Origin: SIG587 sp045531585 | GTDB lineage: Bacteria; Bacillota; Clostridia; Oscillospirales; Acutalibacteraceae | Direction: 5' to 3' | NCBI GenBank assembly: GCA_045531585.1 | Contig: JAZSEH010000015.1 | Coordinates: 1-20,591, forward strand | Length of the DNA stretch: 20,591 nt | Notes under the pieces: model-generated | Told to the model about the DNA's origin: nothing | Databases searched by the model: none | Seen by the model: the letters and a program-made list of their open reading frames with translations, nothing else | Made by a program: the position numbers and the translations under genes | Shown here: positions 13,274 to 20,591 of the stretch, one piece after another | Layout of the letters: every line of letters begins with the position of its first letter | Numbering within the stretch: position 1 is the stretch's first letter

Positions 13274-15211
13274 TTAAATATCTAAATCTGTAGCGAATAC
13301 AGCGTTTTCTTCAATAAACTGCTTTCTGGGCTCAACCTCTTCACCCATAAGCATTGTGAAGGTATCATTTGCAAGCTCGGCATCGGCCATAGTTACCTGC
13401 AGGAAGGTTCTGCGCTCAGGGTCAAGGGTGGTTTCCCAAAGCTGGTCGGGGTCCATTTCACCAAGACCTTTATAGCGCTGAACATCGGCAGTACCGCCAA
13501 GGCGCTCAATATACTCGGCCTTTTCCTCATCGGTAAAGGCATCAAAGTGCTGTTTACCCTTTGAAACGCGGAAAAGGGGAGGCTGTGCTAAATAAATGTG
13601 ACCTGTTTCAATAAGCTCAGGCATATAGCGGAAGAAGAAGGTGAGAAGAAGTGTTCTGATGTGGCTACCGTCAACGTCAGCATCGGCCATAATAACTATT
13701 TTATCATAGCGGAGCTTACTAATATCAAAGTTTTCGCCAATTCCCGTACCAAGAGCCACAATAACGGGAGTCAGCTTATCGTTGCCGTAAACCTTATCGT
13801 CTCTTGCCTTTTCAACGTTAAGCATTTTACCCCAAAGGGGAAGTATTGCCTGATAGGTGGAGTTTCTGCCCTCAACTGCGGAGCCGCCTGCAGAATCACC
13901 CTCGACGATAAATATCTCGGTCTTTGTGGCATCGTCGGATATACAGTCCTTAAGCTTTTCGGGCATTCTTGTTTTACCGCCGATACCCGATTTATTACGG
14001 GAGGCATCCCTTGCTTTTTGTGCAGCCTCACGGGCATTTGATGCGGCAATAGCCTTTTCAATAACAATCTTAGCATCAGCAGGATTTTCCTCAAGATATT
14101 TATAAAGCTTATCGTTTATAATATCCCTTACAAGCTGACCAATTGAAGTGTTACCAAGCTTTGCCTTGGTTTGGCTTTCAAACTGTGCATCGGCAAGCTT
14201 AACCGAAACAACAGAAACAAGACCCTCCATAATATCCTCACCCTTAAGGTTATCGGACTCGGTCTTAAGCTTTTTAAAATCATGTGCATACTTGTTAACA
14301 ACACGTGCCACGGTCTGACGGAAGGCCTGCTCGTGGGTACCGCCGTCAATGGTGTGCAGGGTGTTGGCAAAGGACATTATCTTGCTATCATAGGCGGTGG
14401 TCCACATAAGTGCTATTTCTGCGGTGGAATCTCCCCTTGTGCCAGAAAGATAAATTATATCGGACAGGGGGTCCTTCTTTATACCGCTTCTAAGATAATC
14501 AACGTATTCCTTTATACCGCCCTCGTAACAAAGGTCGTCAGTCTTAGGCTCAAAAACGTCGGAACGCTTGTCCTCTAAAACAATTCTTATACCTGCATTA
14601 AGGAAGGCCTGCTCACGCAGTCTGTTTAAAAGTATATCATAATCATAGGTTGTGGTATCGGTAAATATTGTGGGGTCAGGCTTAAAGGTAACGGTGGTAC
14701 CTGTTTCACTTGTCTGTCCTATAACGTCAAGGTCGGTGGCAATAACGCCCTTTTCGTATCTTTGCTTGTAGATATTTTTACCGTCCTTAACCTCAACCTC
14801 AAGCCAACTTGACAGCGCATTAACAACCGATGCACCAACACCGTGGAGACCGCCTGATACCTTGTATCCGCCGCCGCCAAACTTACCGCCTGCGTGAAGT
14901 ATGGTAAATACAACCGTAACCGAGGGGATACCCTTTTGAGGATTTATACCAACGGGAATACCACGTCCGTTATCGGTAACCCTTATAATACCGTCGTCAA
15001 GAATTTCTACGTTTATTTTGGTACAGTAGCCGGCAAGGGCTTCGTCAATGGCGTTGTCCACAATCTCATATACAAGATGGTGCAGACCACGCTCACCTGT
15101 AGAGCCTATGTACATACCGGGGCGCTTACGCACCGCCTCAAGACCCTCAAGTACCTGAATAGACGATTCATCATAATTCTCGCTTACAGGTGTGTTTACA
15201 ATTTCACTCAT
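13274..15211 (-). CDS. gyrB: DNA gyrase subunit B
   Basis: The 645-aa product has the GHKL ATPase (Glu49, Asp52-Asn53 in EIVDNAIDE; DNGRGIP 80-86; GGLHGVGASVVNAL 120-133), the transducer domain, and the TOPRIM domain with EGDSAGG (437-443) and DADVDGSH (510-517), the metal-binding acid set for cleavage. The C-terminus carries QRYKGLGEM, which identifies it as GyrB rather than a shorter ATPase protein. The variant ILPLWGKMLNVEKARDD replaces the LRGK of classical GyrB. The ATG is preceded by aggagaaaaatt. A parS site lies 25 nt upstream of the start, between gyrB and remB. Confidence 0.98.
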   Translation of the reverse strand: MSEIVNTPVSENYDESSIQVLEGLEAVRKRPGMYIGSTGERGLHHLVYEIVDNAIDEALAGYCTKINVEILDDGIIRVTDNGRGIPVGINPQKGIPSVTVVFTILHAGGKFGGGGYKVSGGLHGVGASVVNALSSWLEVEVKDGKNIYKQRYEKGVIATDLDVIGQTSETGTTVTFKPDPTIFTDTTTYDYDILLNRLREQAFLNAGIRIVLEDKRSDVFEPKTDDLCYEGGIKEYVDYLRSGIKKDPLSDIIYLSGTRGDSTAEIALMWTTAYDSKIMSFANTLHTIDGGTHEQAFRQTVARVVNKYAHDFKKLKTESDNLKGEDIMEGLVSVVSVKLADAQFESQTKAKLGNTSIGQLVRDIINDKLYKYLEENPADAKIVIEKAIAASNAREAAQKARDASRNKSGIGGKTRMPEKLKDCISDDATKTEIFIVEGDSAGGSAVEGRNSTYQAILPLWGKMLNVEKARDDKVYGNDKLTPVIVALGTGIGENFDISKLRYDKIVIMADADVDGSHIRTLLLTFFFRYMPELIETGHIYLAQPPLFRVSKGKQHFDAFTDEEKAEYIERLGGTADVQRYKGLGEMDPDQLWETTLDPERRTFLQVTMADAELANDTFTMLMGEEVEPRKQFIEENAVFATDLDI

Positions 15212-15235
15212 AATTTTTCTCCTATTCTGAAAAAA

Positions 15236-15251
15236 TGTTTCACGTGAAACA
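15236..15251. promoter_or_regulatory. parS site upstream of gyrB
   Basis: TGTTTCACGTGAAACA, identical to the core of the 9662-9677 site, lies in the 68-nt remB-gyrB spacer. It is the binding site of Spo0J/ParB, which loads SMC near the origin. Confidence 0.93.
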
Positions 15252-15279
15252 ATATAAAATTACCAATTTTTGGTAAAAT

Positions 15280-15546
15280 TTATAAATTATCAATAAATCC
15301 GCTGCGCTTTACAAGGGTGGTGGAGGATATTTGGGAAAGAAATATTTTCCTCCCCTTTTCCTTTTGTTTTGCGCAAACAATAAAGGATTTAGGCAGTTCA
15401 TAGGTAATGGTAATAACCTCGCCCTTTTTTTCTGCCTTGTTTAAAAAATTTCGCGTATGCTTTGATATAGTGGTACTGTCAAGATCAAAAATTCCGATAA
15501 CGTCATCTGTTTTAACTACAGTTTCCTGTCCTAAATGAATATACAT
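15280..15546 (-). CDS. remB: RemB/YaaB-like DUF370 protein
   Basis: The 88-aa protein begins MYIHLGQETVVKTDDVIGIFDLD, matching B. subtilis YaaB/RemB, and sits in the same recF-gyrB slot. RemA/RemB control extracellular-matrix genes in Bacillus. RemA binds DNA as rings; RemB's role in Clostridia is less known. The C-terminus is basic and serine/threonine-rich (STTLVKRSGF), as in homologues. The ATG directly follows the recF stop (TAAATG), so translation is coupled. Confidence 0.87.
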   Translation of the reverse strand: MYIHLGQETVVKTDDVIGIFDLDSTTISKHTRNFLNKAEKKGEVITITYELPKSFIVCAKQKEKGRKIFLSQISSTTLVKRSGFIDNL

Positions 15547-16617
15547 TTATTCACTCAGCCTTCCCTTTTCAACCTTAATACATTTACCCTTTTTAAGTCT
15601 GTTAATAACGTCCGGCTCACAGCAGGTAATAATAACCTGCCAACCGCTTATATGATTTAAAATATATTCCTGTCTGCTTGGGTCAAGCTCACTCATAACG
15701 TCATCAAGTAGTGCTATTGGAAATTCACCCGTTATATCCTTAATAACCTGCGCCTCCGCAAGCTTTAAGCAAAGTGCAATACTGCGCATTTGCCCCTGAG
15801 AGCCAAAGCTTCTGGCATTTACACCGTTAATGGAAAACTCAATATCATCACGGTGGGGGCCTGCGCTTGTTATACCGCTTAGCATATCGTTTTTTCTTGA
15901 ATCCACAAGAAACTGTGCAAACTCCCTATCCCCTAAGGTATTAACGTAATTTATTTCAAGGCTTTCATTTTTACCGGTGAGCCCGGAATAAATTTCGGTT
16001 AAAAATGGGGTTATTCTTTTAAGATACTTAATACGGTATTCTATTATCTTTTTTCCGTTTTCACAAATTTCCGCCTCAAAGGCAGAAAGAATGGAATTAT
16101 TTATATTTCCTGTTTTATTAGCCTCTTTTAAAACGGTGTTGCGCTGAGTAACCGCCCTTGTGTATGCCTTAAGGTTAGATATATATTTTGGATAAATCTG
16201 ACCAATGGCGGTATCAAGAAAACGGCGGCGCTCCTTTGGCCCGTCACGAACAAGACCTAAATCAACAGGAGAAAAAACTATTGCATAAAAATTTCCTGCA
16301 AGGGCACTGGCGGCAGATAAAGGCTTACCATTTAAAAATGCTTTACGCCTTTTTTCAATTATTATTTTAGCGTCCTTCAGAGTGCCTTCATTTTCAAATT
16401 CTGCCTCAAGAATTGTTGTTTCTTTATTAAAGCCTTTAAGCTCAATATCCTTAGCACCTCTGAAGCTTTTAGCACCTGTAAAAAGCCATACCGCCTCAAT
16501 AAGATTTGTTTTACCCTGTGCGTTTTGTCCGTAAATAACGTTAATACCGTCACAAGGGTTAAACTCAACCTGTTCAAGATTGCGGAAATCCTTTACCCTT
16601 AATTTTTTCAGCTTCAT
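15547..16617 (-). CDS. recF: DNA replication and repair protein RecF
   Basis: RecF is an SMC/ABC-type ATPase that helps RecOR load RecA at ssDNA gaps. The 356-aa product shows Walker A GQNAQGKT (30-37), the D-x-G-rich signature FGSQGQMRSIALCLKLAE, and Walker B with the conserved LLDDVMSELD. Coiled-coil-like helices lie between. The length is normal for the family (~360). The start ATG overlaps the yaaA stop in an ATGA, typical of tight coupling in the dnaA operon. Confidence 0.96.
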   Translation of the reverse strand: MKLKKLRVKDFRNLEQVEFNPCDGINVIYGQNAQGKTNLIEAVWLFTGAKSFRGAKDIELKGFNKETTILEAEFENEGTLKDAKIIIEKRRKAFLNGKPLSAASALAGNFYAIVFSPVDLGLVRDGPKERRRFLDTAIGQIYPKYISNLKAYTRAVTQRNTVLKEANKTGNINNSILSAFEAEICENGKKIIEYRIKYLKRITPFLTEIYSGLTGKNESLEINYVNTLGDREFAQFLVDSRKNDMLSGITSAGPHRDDIEFSINGVNARSFGSQGQMRSIALCLKLAEAQVIKDITGEFPIALLDDVMSELDPSRQEYILNHISGWQVIITCCEPDVINRLKKGKCIKVEKGRLSE

Positions 16618-16826
16618 TTTTTAATTACAAAGGACTGTCCCTCAAAACAGAAGGTATCACCCTCACGAAGTTTTTTTCCCCGCATGGTGCAAACCTCACC
16701 GTTAACGGTTACCTCGCCTTCCTGAATAACAATTTTTGCGTGTCCGCCGGTAGAAACTATACTTGCCAGCTTCAGGGCAGAATCAAGACGAATAAATTCC
16801 TCTTTTATTTTTAAAGGCTCACTCAT
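16614..16826 (-). CDS. yaaA: S4-domain RNA-binding protein YaaA (RlbA)
   Basis: The 70-aa product is a single S4 domain: FIRLDSALKLASIVSTGGHAK, then IVIQEGEVTVNGEVCTMRGKKLREGD, the loop-strand unit that contacts structured RNA. It occupies the dnaN-recF slot as in Bacillus and most Firmicutes. The ATG overlaps the dnaN TAA by one base, and recF overlaps its TGA. Confidence 0.93.
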   Translation of the reverse strand: MSEPLKIKEEFIRLDSALKLASIVSTGGHAKIVIQEGEVTVNGEVCTMRGKKLREGDTFCFEGQSFVIKK

Positions 16827-17926
16827 TATTTCAACCTCATAGGCATTATCATATATTTATAATCCTCATGCTCGGTGGGATTTATTACAACGCCTGAATT
16901 AGCACCGTTAAAGAGTATTTCCACCCTGTCCTCCTCGGTGGCCTTTAAAGCCTCTAAAAGGTAACGGCTGTTAAGACCAATCTCAAAGGGGTCACCCTCA
17001 AGGGAAATTCCGTATTCCTCGGTAGCACGGCCAACTGCAGTTGCACAGCTAAAGAGAATTTTATCCTCATTAACAATACAGCGTACAGGTGTGGAAAAGC
17101 TGTCGCTTATAATTATTGAAATACGCTCAATAACGTCAATTAAATCCCTTGTGTTTATAAAAAGACGCTGCTTGTACTGTTCGGGAATGGTTTTTTTGTA
17201 ATTTACAAACTCACCCTCGAATACACGGGAAATAAAGGTGTAGCCGTCTACGGTAAAAGCAACAAGCTTTGTGCCTATGTTAATATCAATATCCTCACTG
17301 TCATCGGTAATAAGCTTAACAACCTCACTTATAGCCTTACCCGGCATTATAAAGGAAACGTTGTTTTCAGTATTAACCTTCTGGCGGCGAATAGCAAGTC
17401 TGTAACCGTCAATGGCAACAAACTGTAAAACCTTATCCTCAACAGAAATGTTTATACCTGTAAGGGTTGGACGGGTGCCTTCGTTCTGGGCAACAGCAAA
17501 AAGAGTTCCCCTTACCATATCCTTCATTATTTCAGGCTCAACTGAAATCTGTTCGCCATCGGTAAAGGAGGGAAGCTCAGGATAATCCGATGCAGCCATA
17601 CCCATAATGTCAAACACGGCGCCACCTGAGCGAATGTGACACATAAGACGGTCATCACATTCAACCTCAACACTAACACCGTTCATTCTGCGAAGAATGT
17701 CGGCAAAAAAGCGTGCAGGGATAACAATGTCACCGCTTTCCTTGGTGTTTGAGTAAATTTCCTTTTTTATTCCCATTTCAAGATTGTAGGAAATAAGGGT
17801 TAATTTTCCCTGTTCCGCGCTGATAAGTATACCTTCAAGCACAGGAAGGGAGGTTTTGGATGAAACTATTCTTGAAAGATTAGAAACGGCGGTAAGCAGT
17901 TTTTCGCGTTCAACTTCAAAAATCAT
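16826..17926 (-). CDS. dnaN: DNA polymerase III beta subunit (sliding clamp)
   Basis: The clamp encircles DNA as a dimer and tethers the replicase. The 366-aa length fits the three-domain family. The first domain opens with MIFEVEREKLLTAVSNLSRIVSSKTSLPVLEGIL. Later blocks include the DYPELP strand and the NEGTRPTLTGI motif of domain II, and the C-terminal YMIMPMRL that lines the peptide-binding pocket. The ATG is preceded by aaggagaatttt. The gene follows the probable oriC spacer. Confidence 0.98.
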   Translation of the reverse strand: MIFEVEREKLLTAVSNLSRIVSSKTSLPVLEGILISAEQGKLTLISYNLEMGIKKEIYSNTKESGDIVIPARFFADILRRMNGVSVEVECDDRLMCHIRSGGAVFDIMGMAASDYPELPSFTDGEQISVEPEIMKDMVRGTLFAVAQNEGTRPTLTGINISVEDKVLQFVAIDGYRLAIRRQKVNTENNVSFIMPGKAISEVVKLITDDSEDIDINIGTKLVAFTVDGYTFISRVFEGEFVNYKKTIPEQYKQRLFINTRDLIDVIERISIIISDSFSTPVRCIVNEDKILFSCATAVGRATEEYGISLEGDPFEIGLNSRYLLEALKATEEDRVEILFNGANSGVVINPTEHEDYKYMIMPMRLK

Positions 17927-18132
17927 AAAAATTCTCCTTAAGAAAGAATATAAAAATATAATTATTATTATATTAGGTTAAAACGGTGGATAAGTTATTT
18001 GGTGTACCGCGGACAAGCGTTTTTTGAGTTTAGTAAAAAATTTTATAATTTGTTAATTACTTTTCTGAAAAAACGTTATCCAACGCTGTGTTAAAAAGTG
18101 CTGTGTTAATTAAGGTGGAAAATGTGGATAAA
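17927..18132. other. Probable oriC: dnaA-dnaN spacer with DnaA boxes and AT-rich stretch
   Basis: DnaA-box-like 9-mers: TGTGGATAA at 18123-18131 (exact match, reverse of TTATCCACA), GGTGGATAA at 17985-17993 (one mismatch), and TTATCCAAC at 18076-18084 (two mismatches). Bases 17947-17976 are almost purely A/T with TAA repeats on the minus strand, next to the 17985 box, a layout like the unwinding element with DnaA-trios in B. subtilis. No DnaA boxes were found upstream of dnaA. Confidence 0.65.
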
Positions 18133-19443
18133 TTAAGCCTCTTTCAGGTTCTTAATCATATTCTCAATCATTTCCTTTTCGTAGGGCTTGTCCTCAAGAA
18201 ATTTCTCTATTTTATTAACGTTGTAAAGCACCGTTGTGTGGTCACGGCCGAAGCTTTCGCCTATCATTTTGTAGGAAAGGTCGGTAGTCTCCCTTGCAAT
18301 ATACATTGCCACCTGACGGGCAAGGGCAAGCTGTGCGGTTTTACGGGAGGAAAGTATATCATTTTCCGATACGTTGTAGCTTCTTGCAACCTCACTTATT
18401 ATCTTTTCAATACGTACAGGCTCAGGCTGTGAATCGCTTATAACCTCACGAATAAAGTCCTGTATTACCGAAATGGTTGGCTCCCTGCCCTGAATGTTTA
18501 CGTAGGCGTGAAGCTTCTTTATAACACCCTCAAGCTGACGGGTATTGCTCTTAATATGCTCGGCAACAAAGTAGAATATTGTATCGTCAGAGGTAATGCC
18601 CAGCTCCTGTGCCTTTTTCTTAAGTATTCCAACCCTTGTTTCAAAATCAGGGGGAACAATATCGGCAAACAGGCCGTTTTCAAGGCGTGAGCGAATTCTG
18701 TCATCCAGAGTTTTAATATCCTTGGGCGGACGGTCCATTGTAACAACAATCTGTTTATTGTTCTGTGTCAGTGCATTGAAGGTGTTAAAGAACTCCTCCT
18801 GAGTTTGCTCCTTACCGGCAATAAACTGAATGTCATCCATAAGTAAAACGTCGGCCGTTCTGAACTTCTGCCTGAATTCACTTATTGTACCGTCCTGCAG
18901 GGAGGTAATCATCTGATTGGTAAAATCCTCACATCTTATGTACTCAATATTTCTGTTAGGAAATTTTTTGTGCATATGATTTTTTATAGCCAGCATAAGG
19001 TGGGTTTTACCAACGCCCGAGTTACCGTAAATTACCAGAGGGTTATAGATTATGTTGGGGTTATCCGCAACCGCCATTGATGCGGCGTGGGCAAAACGGT
19101 TTGTGGGACCAACTATAAAATTTTCAAAGGTAAAGCAGGAGGCAAAGGAAAAATCCTCCGGCATGGAATCGGTAATAACCTCACCGTTTTCGTTTTCTAT
19201 AAGAAGGATTATTTCAAAATCCATTCCCATAATATGCTTAAGGGCGCTTTTTAAAAGATCGGTATAATTTTCCTCAATTATACCCTTGCGGTATTCGTTA
19301 TCAATACCCATTACAAATTCCCCTGAGCGCAGCTCAATGGGGTGCAGGTCCTTAAGCCAGCAGTTAAAGGCAACCTCGGTCATACTTTTAAGACAGTACT
19401 CTTTCACGGCCGCCCAAACGTCATTTAAAGATTCAATTTTCAT
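18133..19443 (-). CDS. dnaA: Chromosomal replication initiator protein DnaA
   Basis: DnaA binds the origin boxes and melts oriC. The product (436 aa from the chosen start) has domain I (residues 1-80), a short linker, the AAA+ core with Walker A GNSGVGKT (~140-147) and Walker B LLMDD (~200-204) followed by the QFIAGKE sensor region, and domain IV with the DNA-binding signature GRDHTTV (~399-405). The linker (domain II) is short for a Firmicute. A TTG at 19449 opens the frame, but ATG 19443 follows aaggtggttgaat at ideal spacing, so I choose ATG. It is transcribed from a promoter at 19531-19559. Confidence 0.98.
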   Translation of the reverse strand: MKIESLNDVWAAVKEYCLKSMTEVAFNCWLKDLHPIELRSGEFVMGIDNEYRKGIIEENYTDLLKSALKHIMGMDFEIILLIENENGEVITDSMPEDFSFASCFTFENFIVGPTNRFAHAASMAVADNPNIIYNPLVIYGNSGVGKTHLMLAIKNHMHKKFPNRNIEYIRCEDFTNQMITSLQDGTISEFRQKFRTADVLLMDDIQFIAGKEQTQEEFFNTFNALTQNNKQIVVTMDRPPKDIKTLDDRIRSRLENGLFADIVPPDFETRVGILKKKAQELGITSDDTIFYFVAEHIKSNTRQLEGVIKKLHAYVNIQGREPTISVIQDFIREVISDSQPEPVRIEKIISEVARSYNVSENDILSSRKTAQLALARQVAMYIARETTDLSYKMIGESFGRDHTTVLYNVNKIEKFLEDKPYEKEMIENMIKNLKEA

Positions 19444-19530
19444 ATTCAACCACCTTTACATTCCCATATTTTTTACGTGTTTGATTTTTTTATTTTTAAA
19501 GGATACTTTTCCTTATAATTATACAAGTCT

Positions 19531-19559
19531 ATTATACATTAAAATTTCGCAAATTACAA
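19531..19559 (-). promoter_or_regulatory. dnaA promoter
   Basis: On the minus strand TTGTAA (19554-19559) and TATAAT (19531-19536) are 17 nt apart, about 90 nt before the dnaA ATG. An AT-rich run at 19561-19602 sits just upstream and may act as an UP element. Confidence 0.65.
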
Positions 19560-19641
19560 TAAGGAAATAAAATATATTTATATAATAATATATATATTAT
19601 ATAGGGCAAAATAGCCAAATCATTAGGCTAGCCAAAAAATA

Positions 19642-19660
19642 ACCGCCCTTAAGGGGCGGT
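19642..19660. terminator. Intrinsic terminator of the DUF5662-type gene
   Basis: Arms accgccc (19642-19648) and gggcggt (19654-19660) are flanked by an A-run on the left and another on the right, giving a T-run on the minus strand after the stem. It lies 8 nt from the stop of the gene at 19668. Confidence 0.8.
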
Positions 19661-19667
19661 AAAAAAA

Positions 19668-20195
19668 TTATTTATTTTTAAGAGATTTTATGTAGGAAAA
19701 GGTGGCCTTTTCTCCATCACGAACAAGCATATTAAGCCAGGCTTCAAGAATATCGGCGGTGCTTTCATGCATACGCTGACGGGCCCGTGAATTTAAATAG
19801 TAATCAAGGGGAACTCGGTCAGTGTAGGTATCTCCTTTATAAATTTTGCTTGCGGCCACGCGGTCACAAAACATCTCCTTAATAAAGCGGATGGGCATAG
19901 GCACGCTTTCATAGTAGCCCGATTTTGTGTTAAGGTCGTTCCAATATTCAAAATGGTGGCGGTTTCTCCCCTTATGGTGCATCCAGGCAGTCGAGTACCC
20001 GAAAAGACGGCGCTCCTCCTCATTTGGGCTCCTTGTTCCCTGAAAATATTTTGCGCCGGGAATAAATTCCGCAGGGGTGTACTTTGAAAGGTCGTGAAAA
20101 AGCCCCTGAAAGCCTATACCTGCCTTAAAACAGTGGGCTATCACCTTGTGGCGGTGACGGGTAATGGTAATGAAATGCTTTATGGGATGGGACAT
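19668..20195 (-). CDS. DUF5662-family protein with HD-like histidine pattern
   Basis: The 175-aa product matches what I recall of the DUF5662 family: FITITRHRHKVIAHCFKAG, GLFHDLSKYTPAEF, then AWMHHKGRNRHHFEYW. The H...HD...H..H set suggests an HD-domain-like metal centre, but no activity is known. The frame extends to GTG 20204, but that codon is part of the SD gaggtg; the ATG at 20195 lies 6 nt after it and opens with SHPIKHF as in homologues. It is read alone in front of the origin, in a place where many Firmicutes have rpmH-rnpA on the other side of dnaA. Confidence 0.78.
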   Translation of the reverse strand: MSHPIKHFITITRHRHKVIAHCFKAGIGFQGLFHDLSKYTPAEFIPGAKYFQGTRSPNEEERRLFGYSTAWMHHKGRNRHHFEYWNDLNTKSGYYESVPMPIRFIKEMFCDRVAASKIYKGDTYTDRVPLDYYLNSRARQRMHESTADILEAWLNMLVRDGEKATFSYIKSLKNK

Positions 20196-20204
20196 TTGGT
20201 TCAC

Positions 20205-20461
20205 CTCGTTTTAAAATGTTAATCATACATAGAGGAACAGAATAATTACCCCCTTGCCTAAAGTCTTTCAGTGGAAAACTTTATTAATTATAACATAAAA
20301 CGAAAAAGAAATCAATTATATGTGGCGCGCTGAAGAAGATACTCTTGTAGGTTTACAATAGATGTGTTACAGTAAGGAGTAAAAAAAGAGTGACGAATGG
20401 AAAATCCTGTGTTACAGTTAAGTTGCTGAATCAAAACGTACAGGAGGATAAACCATTCGTC
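20205..20461. other. Spacer with repeat relics and insertion-sequence left end
   Basis: Bases 20249-20263 repeat the cccccttgcctaaag unit of the 3612-3736 element. A weak hairpin follows at about 20259-20282. The repeats from 20363 onward belong to the insertion sequence. Confidence 0.5.
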
Positions 20462-20462
20462 A
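20391..20462 (+). promoter_or_regulatory. Inverted repeat covering the transposase start codon
   Basis: TGACGAATGG (20391-20400) and CCATTCGTCA (20453-20462) are exact 10-bp complements. The second arm ends on the A of the transposase ATG, and an aggagg lies in the loop at 20442-20447. Only transcripts beginning upstream of 20391 would fold this way. Confidence 0.5.
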
Positions 20463-20591
20463 TGAAAACTGTAACACAAACAATGCTGTATCGTCAAGCC
20501 TTAATTAAATATTCTTTGAAATATGGGATAACAAAAGCTGCAATCAGATACAAAACCAACCGACAATATGTTTACCGTTGGCGAAATAGAT
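20462..20591 (+). CDS. Transposase N-terminus, helix-turn-helix domain (partial, runs off right edge)
   Basis: The 43 visible codons encode a basic helix-turn-helix opening: MKTVTQTMLYRQALIKYSLK, then KAAIRYKTNRQYVYRW. This is the type that precedes the DDE integrase core of IS481/IS3-like transposases in Clostridia. The catalytic DDE residues are outside the window, so the family is tentative. The aggagg SD is 14 nt from the ATG, farther than normal, which with the inverted repeat suggests weak, controlled translation. Confidence 0.7.
   Translation, partial: MKTVTQTMLYRQALIKYSLKYGITKAAIRYKTNRQYVYRWRNR

Larger units (their letters stand above)
20363..20591 (+). mobile_element. Left end of an insertion sequence (continues past window)
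   Basis: The 11-mer TGTGTTACAGT occurs at 20363-20373 and 20408-20418, and its inverse ACTGTAACACA at 20468-20478, inside the first transposase codons. These look like end repeats or transposase-binding sites. The exact outer boundary and target duplication cannot be set because the right end is outside the window. Confidence 0.6.

Noticed and set aside
19561..19602. AT-rich stretch upstream of dnaA as the origin unwinding element
   Set aside because: No DnaA boxes adjoin it; it is just upstream of a good dnaA promoter and the boxes are in the dnaA-dnaN spacer.

Overview
The window looks like a chromosomal origin region from a low-GC Gram-positive anaerobe of class Clostridia, most likely the Ruminococcaceae/Oscillospiraceae. 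The evidence is the dnaA-dnaN-yaaA-recF-remB-gyrB-gyrA block (remB is a Firmicutes marker), Spo0J/ParB-type parS sites, a SpoIIE membrane-domain fragment, and PadR/HAAS-type genes. No genus can be fixed from sequence reading alone.

Layout from left to right. (1) Bases 1-900 hold the 3' end of a DHHA1-domain alanyl-tRNA editing protein gene (+) and a small three-helix membrane protein gene (-), facing each other across a bidirectional terminator. (2) Bases 900-3740 look rearranged. A Rieske/FAD oxidoreductase gene (-) has recognisable N-terminal coding sequence upstream of its first usable start codon. It abuts the terminator of an in-frame chimera made of the SpoIIE N-terminal membrane domain and the C-terminal half of an SGNH hydrolase. 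A 125-bp palindromic MITE/REP-like element follows. (3) Bases 3800-9185 form an AT-rich accessory divergon closed at both ends by strong terminators. Leftward run padR, an HAAS-like anchored protein gene and a secreted 162-aa protein gene. Rightward run a 6-codon leader, a secreted 127-aa protein gene, a 17-bp hairpin, an ABC-2-type permease with a large beta-rich ectodomain, an ABC ATPase and a second permease. (4) Bases 9190-19450 carry the replication core, all on the minus strand: dnaA, dnaN, yaaA, recF, remB, gyrB, gyrA, then a CPBP-family membrane protease gene and tadA. The dnaA-dnaN spacer has DnaA boxes and an AT-rich stretch (probable oriC). parS sites lie upstream of gyrB and between tadA and the protease gene. 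(5) Bases 19640-20591 hold a DUF5662-type gene (-) and the left end of an insertion sequence whose transposase runs off the window.

How the parts fit. DnaA, the clamp, RecF and gyrase are co-oriented with a fork leaving the probable origin leftward, and the parS sites mark the same region for ParB/SMC. The divergon's rightward operon runs head-on to that fork. It is the best candidate here for an undescribed system: two unrelated small secreted proteins on opposite arms, a PadR-type regulator, and a dedicated two-permease ABC transporter. A bacteriocin-like or envelope-stress module is one reading, but this is inference.
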